In this document: piece by piece, positions 1 to 6,586 of the stretch
Position numbering within the stretch: position 1 is the first letter of the stretch
Layout of the letters: each line of letters starts with the position of its first letter
Source: Candidatus Moranbacteria bacterium RIFCSPLOWO2_12_FULL_48_12
Lineage (GTDB): Bacteria > Patescibacteriota > Minisyncoccia > Moranbacterales > UBA1568
Length of the DNA stretch: 10,733 nt
Direction: 5' to 3'
Assembly: GCA_001784735.1 (NCBI GenBank)
Contig: MFSB01000030.1
Coordinates: forward strand, 4,648 to 15,380
Made by a program: the position numbers and the translations under genes
The notes under the pieces: model-generated
What the model was told of the DNA's origin: nothing
Seen by the model: only the letters and a program-made list of their open reading frames with translations
The model's database searches: none

Positions 1-1
1 G

Positions 2-283
2 TCGCTCTCGGACTGTACTTTTCTTCTGAAACGCAAAACGACCAAAGAAGAAATCAATCAGGCTTTGAAAAATGCGGCCAGTGATCCGCGCTATGCCTCG
101 GTGCTCTCCGTCACGGAAGAGCCGCTAGTGTCATCGGATTTTATCGGCAACCCGTATTCGAGCATCGTTGATCTGACGCTCACCAAGGTGGTGGGCGGCG
201 ATCTCGTCAAGGTGGTTGCGTGGTATGACAACGAGTGGGGATATGCCAATCGTCTGGTAGAGATGGCGGCGCTCATCGGGTAA
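2..283 (+). CDS. gap: Glyceraldehyde-3-phosphate dehydrogenase, C-terminal fragment (5' truncated by window edge)
   Basis: This is the last ~93 residues of glycolytic GAPDH, which oxidatively phosphorylates glyceraldehyde-3-phosphate to 1,3-bisphosphoglycerate with NAD(P)+ in the cytoplasm. The frame is open from base 2 and ends at TAA 281-283. Visible family signatures are the segment around LKRKTTKEEINQALKNAA, the catalytic-domain stretch with SSDFIGNPYSSIVD, and the near-invariant C-terminal WYDNEWGYANRLVEM. The nucleotide-binding half and the catalytic Cys lie upstream of the window. The next gene starts 19 nt after the stop, so it is probably the head or an upstream member of an operon that continues to 3062. 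The family call is very secure; NAD versus NADP preference cannot be judged from this part. Confidence 0.96.
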   Translation, partial: SLSDCTFLLKRKTTKEEINQALKNAASDPRYASVLSVTEEPLVSSDFIGNPYSSIVDLTLTKVVGGDLVKVVAWYDNEWGYANRLVEMAALIG

Positions 284-302
284 ATCTTGTGGAAAAAGAA
301 GT

Positions 303-1418
303 ATGACAAAGACGATACAGGGACAAAACTCTCCGGGAGAAAATAGAAAGCGGTTGCAAGAAATCGCTGAAATACGGTTCGGTACGCTTTCCGATGACGA
401 GATCCTGCGTTTTCTGGCTGAGCGCAAACGGCTGGCCGATGTGGAACATGAATATGAAAAGGTGCAGAAAGAAGAAGAGGCTCGCTTGGAACGGGAAAGG
501 AAAGCCGCCGAAAATCTGAAAGCGGCAGAAAAGAAGAAAGTGGCCATTTCCAAAAAAATCGAAGAGCTCAATAAATCTATTTCTCCCGAGAAGCCAGACG
601 ATGATCTTTTGATTCTGGTTGCGAAGCGGAGAGCATTGGAAAAAGAATTGGAAGAAGCGGGCGGGGCGGATCTTCTTCGGAAAGAGGAGCCCGTGCTGGC
701 GCCCGTTCCTCCTCTGTCAGCCGCAGCAGAGACTATCCCTGAAAAGGAACATCCGAAGCCAGAGCCAGAAGCAGCGGCTCCGGCTGTCGTCCCGGAAGAA
801 GAGGTGACCTTGGCGGACGGGAAAAAAGCGGCCGTGGCCGAAGTTTCTCCGCAGCCGATCAAGATTCACGTCGATGGAGGGTATGGGAACGAGAAGATCC
901 AAAGCGACGACATCGAAGGCGGTAGCGGGTTTCAACGTTATTTTGATCAGCTGAAAGACAATGTCGAGTCCCTCGGGACGCTTCTTCAGAGTATGCCGCT
1001 GGATGCCAAAAAAAATAAGGCATTTATGCTGAAAGTGGCAGAAATAGATCCGGCCTATGCGATGCATTATGCTGACAAGGAGACGCTTAAAAAAGATGAG
1101 GATTTCAATATGCGGGTTGTTTCTCTGAAGAATCCGCGCAATTCTGGAAACGCCATCGCCGAGATGCTGCCGGAAGCGAGAACGTCGAAAGTTCTTTTGA
1201 CAGCGGTGAAACAGGATTATCGCAATGTCAGATTTATTCAGCCCAGTATGGCGGATTATGATGAAATGATAGGCATAGCGAAAAGAGGGGCATTGGAGAA
1301 AGTGAAGAACCTCAAAGAGGCAGTGGATATTATGTTCCTTATTCCGAAACTGCTCCAGCAGGATAAGCCATTCATGTTTCAGGTGAAGGAAATTACAGAG
1401 CCGAAAAAAGAGAAGTAA
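303..1418 (+). CDS. Unrecognised coiled-coil protein with Ala/Pro/Glu linker and folded C-terminal domain
   Basis: I do not recognise this 371-residue protein. Residues ~28-120 are almost entirely charged and heptad-like, rich in K, E, R and A with spaced L and I, and should form an alpha-helical coiled coil. Residues ~125-185 are a Pro/Ala/Glu-rich, probably disordered linker. Residues ~208-371 look globular and contain at least two similar helical segments (around 236-276 and 295-330: 'KNKAFMLKVAEIDPAYAMHYAD' class and 'SKVLLTAVKQDYRNVRFIQP' class, abbreviated here). These loosely recall the short helical repeats of DUF4116-type proteins, where a residue run is followed by '..A.KYAS..L..D'. 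That resemblance is weak and from memory. There is no signal peptide or transmembrane segment, so it is presumably cytoplasmic. A GGAAAAAGAAG purine stretch precedes the ATG. A hairpin (1420-1451) follows the stop. It may be an operon partner of GAPDH or just a neighbour. Confidence 0.85.
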   Translation: MTKTIQGQNSPGENRKRLQEIAEIRFGTLSDDEILRFLAERKRLADVEHEYEKVQKEEEARLERERKAAENLKAAEKKKVAISKKIEELNKSISPEKPDDDLLILVAKRRALEKELEEAGGADLLRKEEPVLAPVPPLSAAAETIPEKEHPKPEPEAAAPAVVPEEEVTLADGKKAAVAEVSPQPIKIHVDGGYGNEKIQSDDIEGGSGFQRYFDQLKDNVESLGTLLQSMPLDAKKNKAFMLKVAEIDPAYAMHYADKETLKKDEDFNMRVVSLKNPRNSGNAIAEMLPEARTSKVLLTAVKQDYRNVRFIQPSMADYDEMIGIAKRGALEKVKNLKEAVDIMFLIPKLLQQDKPFMFQVKEITEPKKEK

Positions 1419-1419
1419 A

Positions 1420-1451
1420 GTTCAGAGAAACCTTTCAAACAGGCTCTGAAC
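1420..1451 (+). other. Intercistronic stem-loop after the 303-1418 gene
   Basis: Two bases after the TAA, GTTCAGAG (1420-1427) pairs perfectly with CTCTGAAC (1444-1451). Inside it, CCT (1431-1433) can pair with AGG (1441-1443) after a 3-nt bulge. No T-run follows, and a good Shine-Dalgarno (AAGGAAAG, 1458-1465) for the next gene comes directly after. It therefore looks like an mRNA-processing or stability hairpin rather than a terminator. Confidence 0.5.
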
Positions 1452-1466
1452 AGATACAAGGAAAGT

Positions 1467-3062
1467 ATGTATGATATTTTGATAAAAAATGGGACCGTCA
1501 TCGATGGCAGCGGCCGGCCGATGTACCAGGCGGACATCGCGGTGAGAGAAGGTTCGATTGCCGCGATAGGCGATCTGGCGCAGGCACGGGCGGGGCGCGT
1601 GATCGATGCGGCGGGGCAGTATGTCGCTCCGGGTTTTATCGATGTCAACAATCATTCTGATACGTATTGGCAGCTCTTGGCTCATCCGGAATTGGAGAGC
1701 CTTCTCTATCAGGGCGTGACGACGATCATCGGCGGCAATTCCGGCTCATCCTTGGCGCCGCTCTCTGGCGTGGAAATCATCCGCTCCATCCAAAAATGGA
1801 CGGATGTGGAGAAAATCAATTTCAATTGGCTTTCCATGAAGGATTTTCTGCAAGAGATCGAACGCCGCCGCCCGGCGGTCAATTTCGCTACGTTGGTGGG
1901 GCATGGGACGATCCGGCGCGGCGCAATGAAAGATAAGACACGCACCATCACGCCGGAGGAGATTGAAATTATGCAAAGGATGCTCGAGACCGCCCTGAAA
2001 GAAGGCGCCATCGGGCTGTCTACCGGACTCATGTATACGCACGCGCGTGGAGCGGGGGCGCGGGAACTTCTGACGCTTGCCAAAACGGTGGTCTCTCAAG
2101 GCGGGATATATGCGACCTATGTGCGCGACGAGGGAGGGGATCTGGTGAAATCAGTCGAGGAAGCGATCACGGTTGCCCGGGATGCCGAGGCTCCGCTCCA
2201 TATCTCGCATCTCAAGGCGGTGGGCAGAAACAACTGGCATCTCATGGATGAAGCTTTCAATCTCATCGAAGCGGCGGCGCTCGGCGACATCAAGATAAGC
2301 TTCGATGTCTATCCCTACACGGCGACCGGATCGGTCTTGTATACGCTCCTGCCGGAATGGGTGACGCAAGAGGGGCGCAAGATGATGCTCGCGCGTTTGA
2401 AGGACTCGAGTGTCAGGAATACCGTGCTCCGAGATATGCGCCAGAAAGAAACTGATTATTCGCAAATCATCATCGCTTCGTCGACTTTGAGCAAGATGCT
2501 GTCGCGGCGCAAGATTTCCGAAATCGCAGCATTGCAAGGAACATCTCCGGAAGAGACCGTCCTTGATTTTCTCATAGCGAGCAATGGCCGGGCGATCGTT
2601 TCTTCGGAAGTGCTTTCGGAAAAGAATGTTTTGAAAGCCATTCAGCATCCGTTTTCCATCATTTCGAGCAATGGCGTCGGGTACGGAGCCTTGCACGCCA
2701 AGACCGGAGAGCTGGTGCACCCGCGCAATTTCGGGACGTTTCCCAAGGTGTTTTCCGAATATGTGCGCAACCAGAAGGCGCTCTCTTGGGAAGAGGCGGT
2801 GCACAAGATGAGCGGCAAGCCGGCCCGGAAGTTCCAGCTGGAAAAAAGAGGTTTCTTGCAGGAGGGGTATTTCGCTGATATAGTGGTGTTTCAGCCGGAA
2901 ACTATCGCCGATCGGGCTACGATGGAGGCTCCGTATCAGTACGCGACGGGGATTTCTTCCCTGCTTGTCAATGGTTCTCTGGTGATGGAAGCGGGGGAGC
3001 TACTTTCCGGAAAACGGCGCGGAATCGTGCTCAGGCGGAAGAAGGGCTGGCTGGAGTGGTGA
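1467..3062 (+). CDS. D-aminoacylase-family amidohydrolase, probably catalytically altered or inactive
   Basis: A 531-residue member of the N-acyl-D-amino-acid deacylase branch of the amidohydrolase superfamily; active members hydrolyse N-acyl-D-amino acids in a zinc-dependent TIM barrel. Family landmarks are in order: the N-terminal 'ILIKNGTVIDGSG' beta-sandwich strand, APGFID (54-59), the GVTT segment (83-86), GAIGLSTGL (180-188), HISHLK (245-250), DVYPYTA (280-286), HPR..GTFP (418-425) and the C-terminal ADIVVF strand. The expected metal and catalytic positions mostly differ. The first His of HxH is Asn61 (His63 is kept), the zinc Cys of the GNCG motif is Ser92, the His of the 'YATHMR' motif is Tyr218, and the catalytic Asp of the SDG motif is Asn402. 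Only the HISH histidine (H248) remains. AAGGAAAG precedes the ATG. Length is normal and the frame intact, so this is not a decaying pseudogene. It follows the GAPDH and coiled-coil genes; its present function is unknown. Confidence 0.9.
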   Translation: MYDILIKNGTVIDGSGRPMYQADIAVREGSIAAIGDLAQARAGRVIDAAGQYVAPGFIDVNNHSDTYWQLLAHPELESLLYQGVTTIIGGNSGSSLAPLSGVEIIRSIQKWTDVEKINFNWLSMKDFLQEIERRRPAVNFATLVGHGTIRRGAMKDKTRTITPEEIEIMQRMLETALKEGAIGLSTGLMYTHARGAGARELLTLAKTVVSQGGIYATYVRDEGGDLVKSVEEAITVARDAEAPLHISHLKAVGRNNWHLMDEAFNLIEAAALGDIKISFDVYPYTATGSVLYTLLPEWVTQEGRKMMLARLKDSSVRNTVLRDMRQKETDYSQIIIASSTLSKMLSRRKISEIAALQGTSPEETVLDFLIASNGRAIVSSEVLSEKNVLKAIQHPFSIISSNGVGYGALHAKTGELVHPRNFGTFPKVFSEYVRNQKALSWEEAVHKMSGKPARKFQLEKRGFLQEGYFADIVVFQPETIADRATMEAPYQYATGISSLLVNGSLVMEAGELLSGKRRGIVLRRKKGWLEW

Positions 3063-3063
3063 A

Positions 3064-3232
3064 AGACAATGAAAATATTAAATATAAAAAATCAAAATGA
3101 CCCGTCTCGCCCGCCTAGACGTCGAGGCTGGCTAAGGCCTTCGCCGAGGCGGACAATGCAAAATGCAAAGTTTAGAATGCATTAGTAATTTTGTATTTTG
3201 ATCTGTCATTTTCCATTTTGATTTTTACACTT
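3064..3232. repeat. AT-rich imperfect inverted repeat spacer (copy 1) with GC-rich insert
   Basis: The left arm contains AAAAAATCAAAATGA (3086-3100) and CAATGCAAAATGC (3154-3166). The right arm contains CATTTTCCATTTTGATTTTT around 3211-3230, which reads as the complement of the left arm. The same AAATCAAAATGACAATGCAAAATG-like words recur in the spacers at 5212-5343 and 10575-10680. A ~53-bp GC-rich block sits inside the left arm (listed separately). Only a loose -10-like TAAAAT (3282-3287) is visible ahead of murD, with no convincing -35. Confidence 0.7.
3099..3154. repeat. GC-rich palindromic insert bounded by GAC direct repeats
   Basis: The spacer near 10600 reads CAAAATGACAATGCAAAATG without interruption. 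Here the same words are split after GAC (3099-3101) and resume at GAC (3152-3154). The intervening block is GC-rich and self-complementary: GCCTAGACGTCGAGGC (3113-3128) is a near-palindrome, CCGCCT (3111-3116) pairs with AGGCGG (3147-3152), and AAGGCCTT (3134-3141) is a palindrome. It looks like a short nested repetitive element with a 3-bp target duplication; that origin is inference. Confidence 0.5.
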
Positions 3233-3314
3233 TTATCTTCAGTGTTCTTTGTAAGGAATACTTTTTAATATGGGAAGGGTGTAAAATAGAGGATATTCGT
3301 AATGGACGTGGATT

Positions 3315-4718
3315 ATGTTGCAAGAATCATTTTTCAAAGACAAGCGGATTACGGTGTTCGGCCTCGGTCTCAATACGGGGGGCGTGGGGACGGTGAAATT
3401 TCTCGCGGAGCACGGCGCGCGTGAGATTATCGTGACTGATATGAAGTCGCGCGAAGAGCTGGAGACGTCGCTCCAAAAACTGGCGAAGTATAAGAATGTG
3501 ACATACGTGCTCGGGCAGCACAGGACGGAGAATTTCACGCACGTTGATATGGTGATCAAAAACCCCATCATCCCTTGGACGAATGAATATGTGAAGCTGG
3601 CGGAAAAGCATGGCGTGCCGGTAGAAATGGACTCGAGCATCTTTTTTGCGCTGTGCCGAGCGTCGATCATCGGTGTGACGGGGACCAAAGGAAAAACGAC
3701 TACGACGGCGCTCATTGCGCATATATTGGAGAAAGCCGGAAAGAGTGTGGTTCGGGTGGGCATCGGGCAGGGGGGGGTTTTAAGCACGCTGAAAAATATC
3801 ACGCCGGAAAGCGTTGTCGTGTTCGAGCTTTCCTCCTGGCGGCTTTCAGCACTCGGGCGCATCAAAAAAAGCCCGCACATGGCCGTTTTGACGAATATCT
3901 ATCCGGATCATCTCAATTACTACAAGACAATGGCCGCGTACGTTGCTGACAAGAAAAATATTTTCTTGTTCCAGAAACAGAAAGATACTCTGGTCGCCAA
4001 TTTCGATGATGTGGAGATCCGCACTCTGGCGCAAGATGCCAAGGGATCACTCATCTGGTTTTCCGGGAGCCGGGAGATCGATGGTGACGGTGTCTGGGTG
4101 AACGAGGAAACAATATACATACGCAGACAGGGTGAAACGCAGAAGCTCATGCCCCTCTCAAGCATTCCTCTCAAGGGCGAGCATAACGTGGGCAATGTCG
4201 CGGCGGCGGTGGCCGCGGCACTGGCTTACGGAGTATCCCCGAAACAGATCGTGGGCGGGGTAGAAAGTTTTGCCGGGTTGCCGCATCATCTGGAACATAT
4301 AGGCGAGAAAAAAGGGGTGCAGTATTACAATGATACGGCGGCGACGATTCCGGAAGCGGCTATTGCCGCACTGCGTTCCTTCACGGAGCCAGTCATTCTC
4401 ATCGCGGGAGGGAGCGATAAGCGCCTGGATTTCGGTTTGTTGGCCAAAGAAATTCTCAAGCGTTCCAAAGGGTTGATCCTATTCAAAGGGGAGGCGACGG
4501 AAAAGCTTTTACAGGCGCTGAAGGGGGAATTGCCTGCGGAAGAAAAGGGGCGGCCCTTCGAGGTGGTGGAGAGTATGGGGAAGGCGGTAGAATTGGCTTC
4601 TCGGAATGCCGAGCCGGGCGATATCGTCCTCCTCTCTCCCGGAGCGACGAGCTTCGGAATTTTCAAGAATGAATTCGACCGCGGAGAACAGTTTAAGAAA
4701 GCAGTGGAAAGCATTTGA
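3315..4718 (+). CDS. murD: UDP-N-acetylmuramoyl-L-alanine--D-glutamate ligase (MurD)
   Basis: A cytoplasmic ATP-dependent ligase that adds D-glutamate to UDP-MurNAc-L-Ala in peptidoglycan precursor synthesis. Length is 467 residues, normal for MurD. Domain 1 (~1-118) is a Rossmann-like UDP-binding domain starting with VFGLGLNTGG. Domain 2 has the P-loop GVTGTKGKTTTT (120-131, Lys where most MurDs have Asn), ELSSW (171-175), NIYPDH (194-199) and the KK pair at 213-214 near the expected carbamylated lysine. Domain 3 follows the GEHNVGN motif (288-294), with YNDTAAT (338-344), GGSDKR (365-370) and the MurD-type ending SPGATSFGIFKNEFDRGEQF. The signature normally read NDSKATN lacks its Lys here. 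The start at 3315 has only a weak GGA 8 nt upstream; ATG 3302 is out of frame. Repeat spacers flank both sides, suggesting its own transcription unit. Mur ligase family is certain; the MurD assignment rests on the C-terminal signature. Confidence 0.95.
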   Translation: MLQESFFKDKRITVFGLGLNTGGVGTVKFLAEHGAREIIVTDMKSREELETSLQKLAKYKNVTYVLGQHRTENFTHVDMVIKNPIIPWTNEYVKLAEKHGVPVEMDSSIFFALCRASIIGVTGTKGKTTTTALIAHILEKAGKSVVRVGIGQGGVLSTLKNITPESVVVFELSSWRLSALGRIKKSPHMAVLTNIYPDHLNYYKTMAAYVADKKNIFLFQKQKDTLVANFDDVEIRTLAQDAKGSLIWFSGSREIDGDGVWVNEETIYIRRQGETQKLMPLSSIPLKGEHNVGNVAAAVAAALAYGVSPKQIVGGVESFAGLPHHLEHIGEKKGVQYYNDTAATIPEAAIAALRSFTEPVILIAGGSDKRLDFGLLAKEILKRSKGLILFKGEATEKLLQALKGELPAEEKGRPFEVVESMGKAVELASRNAEPGDIVLLSPGATSFGIFKNEFDRGEQFKKAVESI

Positions 4719-4731
4719 AGTATAATTTTGT

Positions 4732-4763
4732 CCAACAACTAAAAGCAATTTTTTGCCTGTTGG
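4732..4763 (+). other. Nested stem-loop downstream of murD
   Basis: CCAACA (4732-4737) pairs with TGTTGG (4758-4763). Within the loop, GCAA (4745-4748) pairs with TTGC (4753-4756) around TTTT. No U-tract follows the outer stem, so this is a weak terminator candidate at best. It sits 13 nt after the murD stop, where transcription would be expected to end. Confidence 0.3.
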
Positions 4764-4799
4764 GGGCGTCGCGTTTATCTTTTGTTTAGAAGTTAACGT

Positions 4800-4840
4800 G
4801 TTATTTAGAAATTAGAAATTGAAAATTAGAAATTTTAAAA
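4800..4840. repeat. Short degenerate tandem repeat of TTAGAAATT type
   Basis: Between 4804 and 4836 the words TTAGAAATT, AGAAATTGAAAATTAGAAAT follow each other as an AT-only degenerate tandem. It carries no ORF or hairpin of note and resembles in style the other AT-rich spacers of the window, although its sequence differs from them. Confidence 0.55.
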
Positions 4841-4880
4841 ATCGCTAGCCTTTCCTTTTTTGAGTATATATCAAAAGCTC

Positions 4881-4909
4881 TTGACACTCTGAAGCATAGC
4901 ATGTAATAT
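4881..4909 (+). promoter_or_regulatory. Sigma70-type promoter of the CsoR-family gene
   Basis: A perfect -35 TTGACA (4881-4886) is followed by 17 bp and a -10 TAATAT (4904-4909). The predicted start is near 4916, giving a ~27-nt leader before ATG 4943. No Shine-Dalgarno is visible in that leader. Confidence 0.8.
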
Positions 4910-4924
4910 ACCCCTATAGGGTAT
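4908..4924. promoter_or_regulatory. CsoR-type operator overlapping -10 and start site
   Basis: The 17-bp ATACCCCTATAGGGTAT has perfect 6-bp arms ATACCC (4908-4913) and GGGTAT (4919-4924) around CTATA. C-tract/G-tract dyads flanked by AT are the known operator style of CsoR/CstR/RcnR-family repressors, and the gene directly downstream belongs to that family. Binding would cover the end of the -10 and the predicted +1, so autorepression is the simple reading. Confidence 0.75.
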
Positions 4925-4942
4925 TTTTTATCACTTATACTT

Positions 4943-5203
4943 ATGACATTAGGCAAGACAGCCAAAAGCGAAAGAGCCAAGATGCTTTCTCGTATCGCGC
5001 GTATCGAAGGGCAGCTCCGCGGCGTGCGCCGGATGGTGGAGGGCGGGAAGGAGTGTCTGGATGTGATCACGCAGATTTCGGCCATTCGTGAGGCAGTGGC
5101 GATGCTCGGCGTAGAGCTTCTGAAAGACGATATCCTCTGCAAATGGGACGGCCGGAAGAAAATCGATGAGGCCTATCTGAAAAATCTTTTCAAAATGCAG
5201 TAG
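4943..5203 (+). CDS. CsoR/DUF156-family metal- or persulfide-sensing repressor
   Basis: An 86-residue all-helical DNA-binding repressor. Family signatures are RIARIEGQLRGVRRMVEGG (residues 17-35), then C38 in KECLDVITQISAIREAV and ELLKDDILC ending at C66. In copper-sensing CsoR the ligands are Cys-His-Cys, with the His four residues before the second Cys. Here that position is Asp62, giving Cys-Asp-Cys. Proteins keeping both Cys but lacking the His include the CstR persulfide sensors, so a sulfur/persulfide or different-metal sensor is plausible. Residues after the second Cys are short and basic. The gene stands alone between repeat spacers, with a promoter and matching operator directly upstream, so autoregulation is likely. 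No copper ATPase, chaperone or rhodanese gene is in the window, so its target is unknown. Family secure, inducer not. Confidence 0.93.
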   Translation: MTLGKTAKSERAKMLSRIARIEGQLRGVRRMVEGGKECLDVITQISAIREAVAMLGVELLKDDILCKWDGRKKIDEAYLKNLFKMQ

Positions 5204-5211
5204 TTTTTTCA

Positions 5212-5343
5212 AATGCAAAATTTAAAAATCAAAACTTAAAACCACAGATTAAAATTCAAAACGAATAAATGTTTAAATCATTCTTCGTTCCAACCACTTT
5301 ACATTTTTCATTGCCATTTTGCATTTTGATTTTTTAATTTTTA
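5212..5343. repeat. AT-rich imperfect inverted repeat spacer (copy 2)
   Basis: The left part has AAATGCAAAATTTAAAAATC (5212-5231); the right part has CATTTTGCATTTTGATTTTTT AATTTTT-type sequence (about 5315-5343), complementary in sense to the left words. The same words occur at 3084-3232 and 10575-10680. A possible weak promoter for the next gene lies at its right end: TTGCCA (5311-5316) and TAATTT (5335-5340), spacer 18. If real, the transcript would start only a few nt before the GTG. Confidence 0.6.
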
Positions 5344-5350
5344 TTTATCT

Positions 5351-6586
5351 GTGAACAACCCTCTCGAGTCCGCCCGGCAGCAGCTGGTGAACATACAGGC
5401 GATACTCCAAATCAACCCGAATATTTTTGAGCGCTTGCTGTATCCCGACCGGATGATTGAAGTAGCCATACCGGTCAAGATGGATGACGGTACGACAAAA
5501 ATATTTACTGGCTACCGCTCGCAGCACAACAATGCCCGCGGGCCGTACAAGGGCGGTATCCGTTTCCATCCGGGAGTGACGCGTGAAGAGGTGATGGCTC
5601 TTTCGATGTGGATGACGTGGAAAACAGCCGTCGTGGATATTCCTCTCGGCGGCGGCAAAGGTGGCGTGGTAGTGGATGCCAAAGGACTTTCTGATCAGGA
5701 GTTGGAAGCTCTCTCTCGTGGTTATATGCGAGCTATATATCCTTTGGTAGGAAAAAACAGAGATGTTCCGGCGCCAGACGTTTCGACAGACGCTCGGACA
5801 ATGGGCTGGATGCTCGATGAATATGAAATGCTTCCGGGAGAATGCTCTCCCGGAGTGATTACCGGAAAACCGCTGTCTATTGGCGGGTCGCTCGGCCGGG
5901 ACTATGCGACGGCCCAGGGGGCTTTCTATGTCTTGGAGCGGGCGGCCGCGAAACTGCATCTTGGGAAAGAATCAACCATAGCGATCCAAGGATTCGGCAA
6001 TGGCGGATGCCATTTGGCACATATGCTTGAGAAATCTGGCTACAGGGTAGTGGCTATCGCCGATTCGAAATCAACCGTGTATCGTAGCGCCGGCCTTGAT
6101 GTGAAAGAAGTGGATGAACACAAGCGCGTAACCGGTACTTTGAAAACTTGTATAGGATGTGAGAAGCTCCCGAGCGAGGCGGTTCTTTCTCTTCCGGCGG
6201 ATATTTTGGTGCCCGCGGCGCTGGAAAACGCGATCCATAGAGAAAATGCGGAGGCCGTGCAAGCGAAAATCATCGTGGAAATTGCCAATGGTCCTACGAC
6301 ACCTGAGGCGGAAGAGATTCTCCTCGGGAAGGGCGTGACGGTAGTGCCGGATATCTTAGCCAATGCCGGCGGCGTCGTGGTTTCGTATTTCGAGCAGGTG
6401 CAGAACGCGATAAACTACTTCTGGACAGAGACGGACATCAATGTCAAACTGAAAGAGAAGATGGAAACGGCAATTGATGCGGTGTGGAATGAAAAAGAGC
6501 GCTATAATACCTCTGTGCGGATGGGGGCGTATGCGCTGGCTGTGAAGAGGGTGGCCCAAGCGATGCAGGATCGAGGGCGGGGTTAG
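5351..6586 (+). CDS. gdhA: Glutamate dehydrogenase family (Glu/Leu/Phe/Val dehydrogenase)
   Basis: A 411-residue cytoplasmic enzyme of the hexameric glutamate dehydrogenase family, interconverting glutamate with 2-oxoglutarate and ammonia using NAD(P). Substrate-domain landmarks: GPYKGGIRFHP with Lys67, the second conserved Lys91 (TWKTAVVDIP), the catalytic Lys103 in GGGKGGV, and APDVSTDARTMGWMLDEYE with Asp143. The coenzyme domain carries the dinucleotide motif GFGNGG (214-219) and acidic Asp238 after the second strand. Near the C-terminus, GGVVVSYFEQVQN supplies the conserved Ser345. All expected active-site residues are present. Small departures are GRDYATAQG where ATG.G is usual and GFGNGG for GFGNVG. 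It starts at GTG 5351; the N-terminal 'NPLESA..QL' aligns with the family start, and no RBS is seen. Glutamate is the most likely substrate, but leucine or other amino acids are not excluded. Confidence 0.94.
   Translation: MNNPLESARQQLVNIQAILQINPNIFERLLYPDRMIEVAIPVKMDDGTTKIFTGYRSQHNNARGPYKGGIRFHPGVTREEVMALSMWMTWKTAVVDIPLGGGKGGVVVDAKGLSDQELEALSRGYMRAIYPLVGKNRDVPAPDVSTDARTMGWMLDEYEMLPGECSPGVITGKPLSIGGSLGRDYATAQGAFYVLERAAAKLHLGKESTIAIQGFGNGGCHLAHMLEKSGYRVVAIADSKSTVYRSAGLDVKEVDEHKRVTGTLKTCIGCEKLPSEAVLSLPADILVPAALENAIHRENAEAVQAKIIVEIANGPTTPEAEEILLGKGVTVVPDILANAGGVVVSYFEQVQNAINYFWTETDINVKLKEKMETAIDAVWNEKERYNTSVRMGAYALAVKRVAQAMQDRGRG

Noticed and set aside
131..862. 243-codon minus-strand ORF
   Set aside because: It is Ser/Ala/Phe-rich low-complexity translation antisense to the charged coiled-coil gene, a typical composition shadow.
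2151..2804. 217-codon minus-strand ORF within the amidohydrolase gene
   Set aside because: It is antisense to a well-conserved coding region, with no family features and His/Arg-rich shadow composition.
3064..3314. CRISPR array in the repeat-rich spacers
   Set aside because: Repeats are degenerate, unevenly spaced, mirrored rather than direct, and no cas gene is present.
3239..3880. 213-codon minus-strand ORF opposite murD
   Set aside because: Antisense shadow; the murD frame carries all conserved motifs here.
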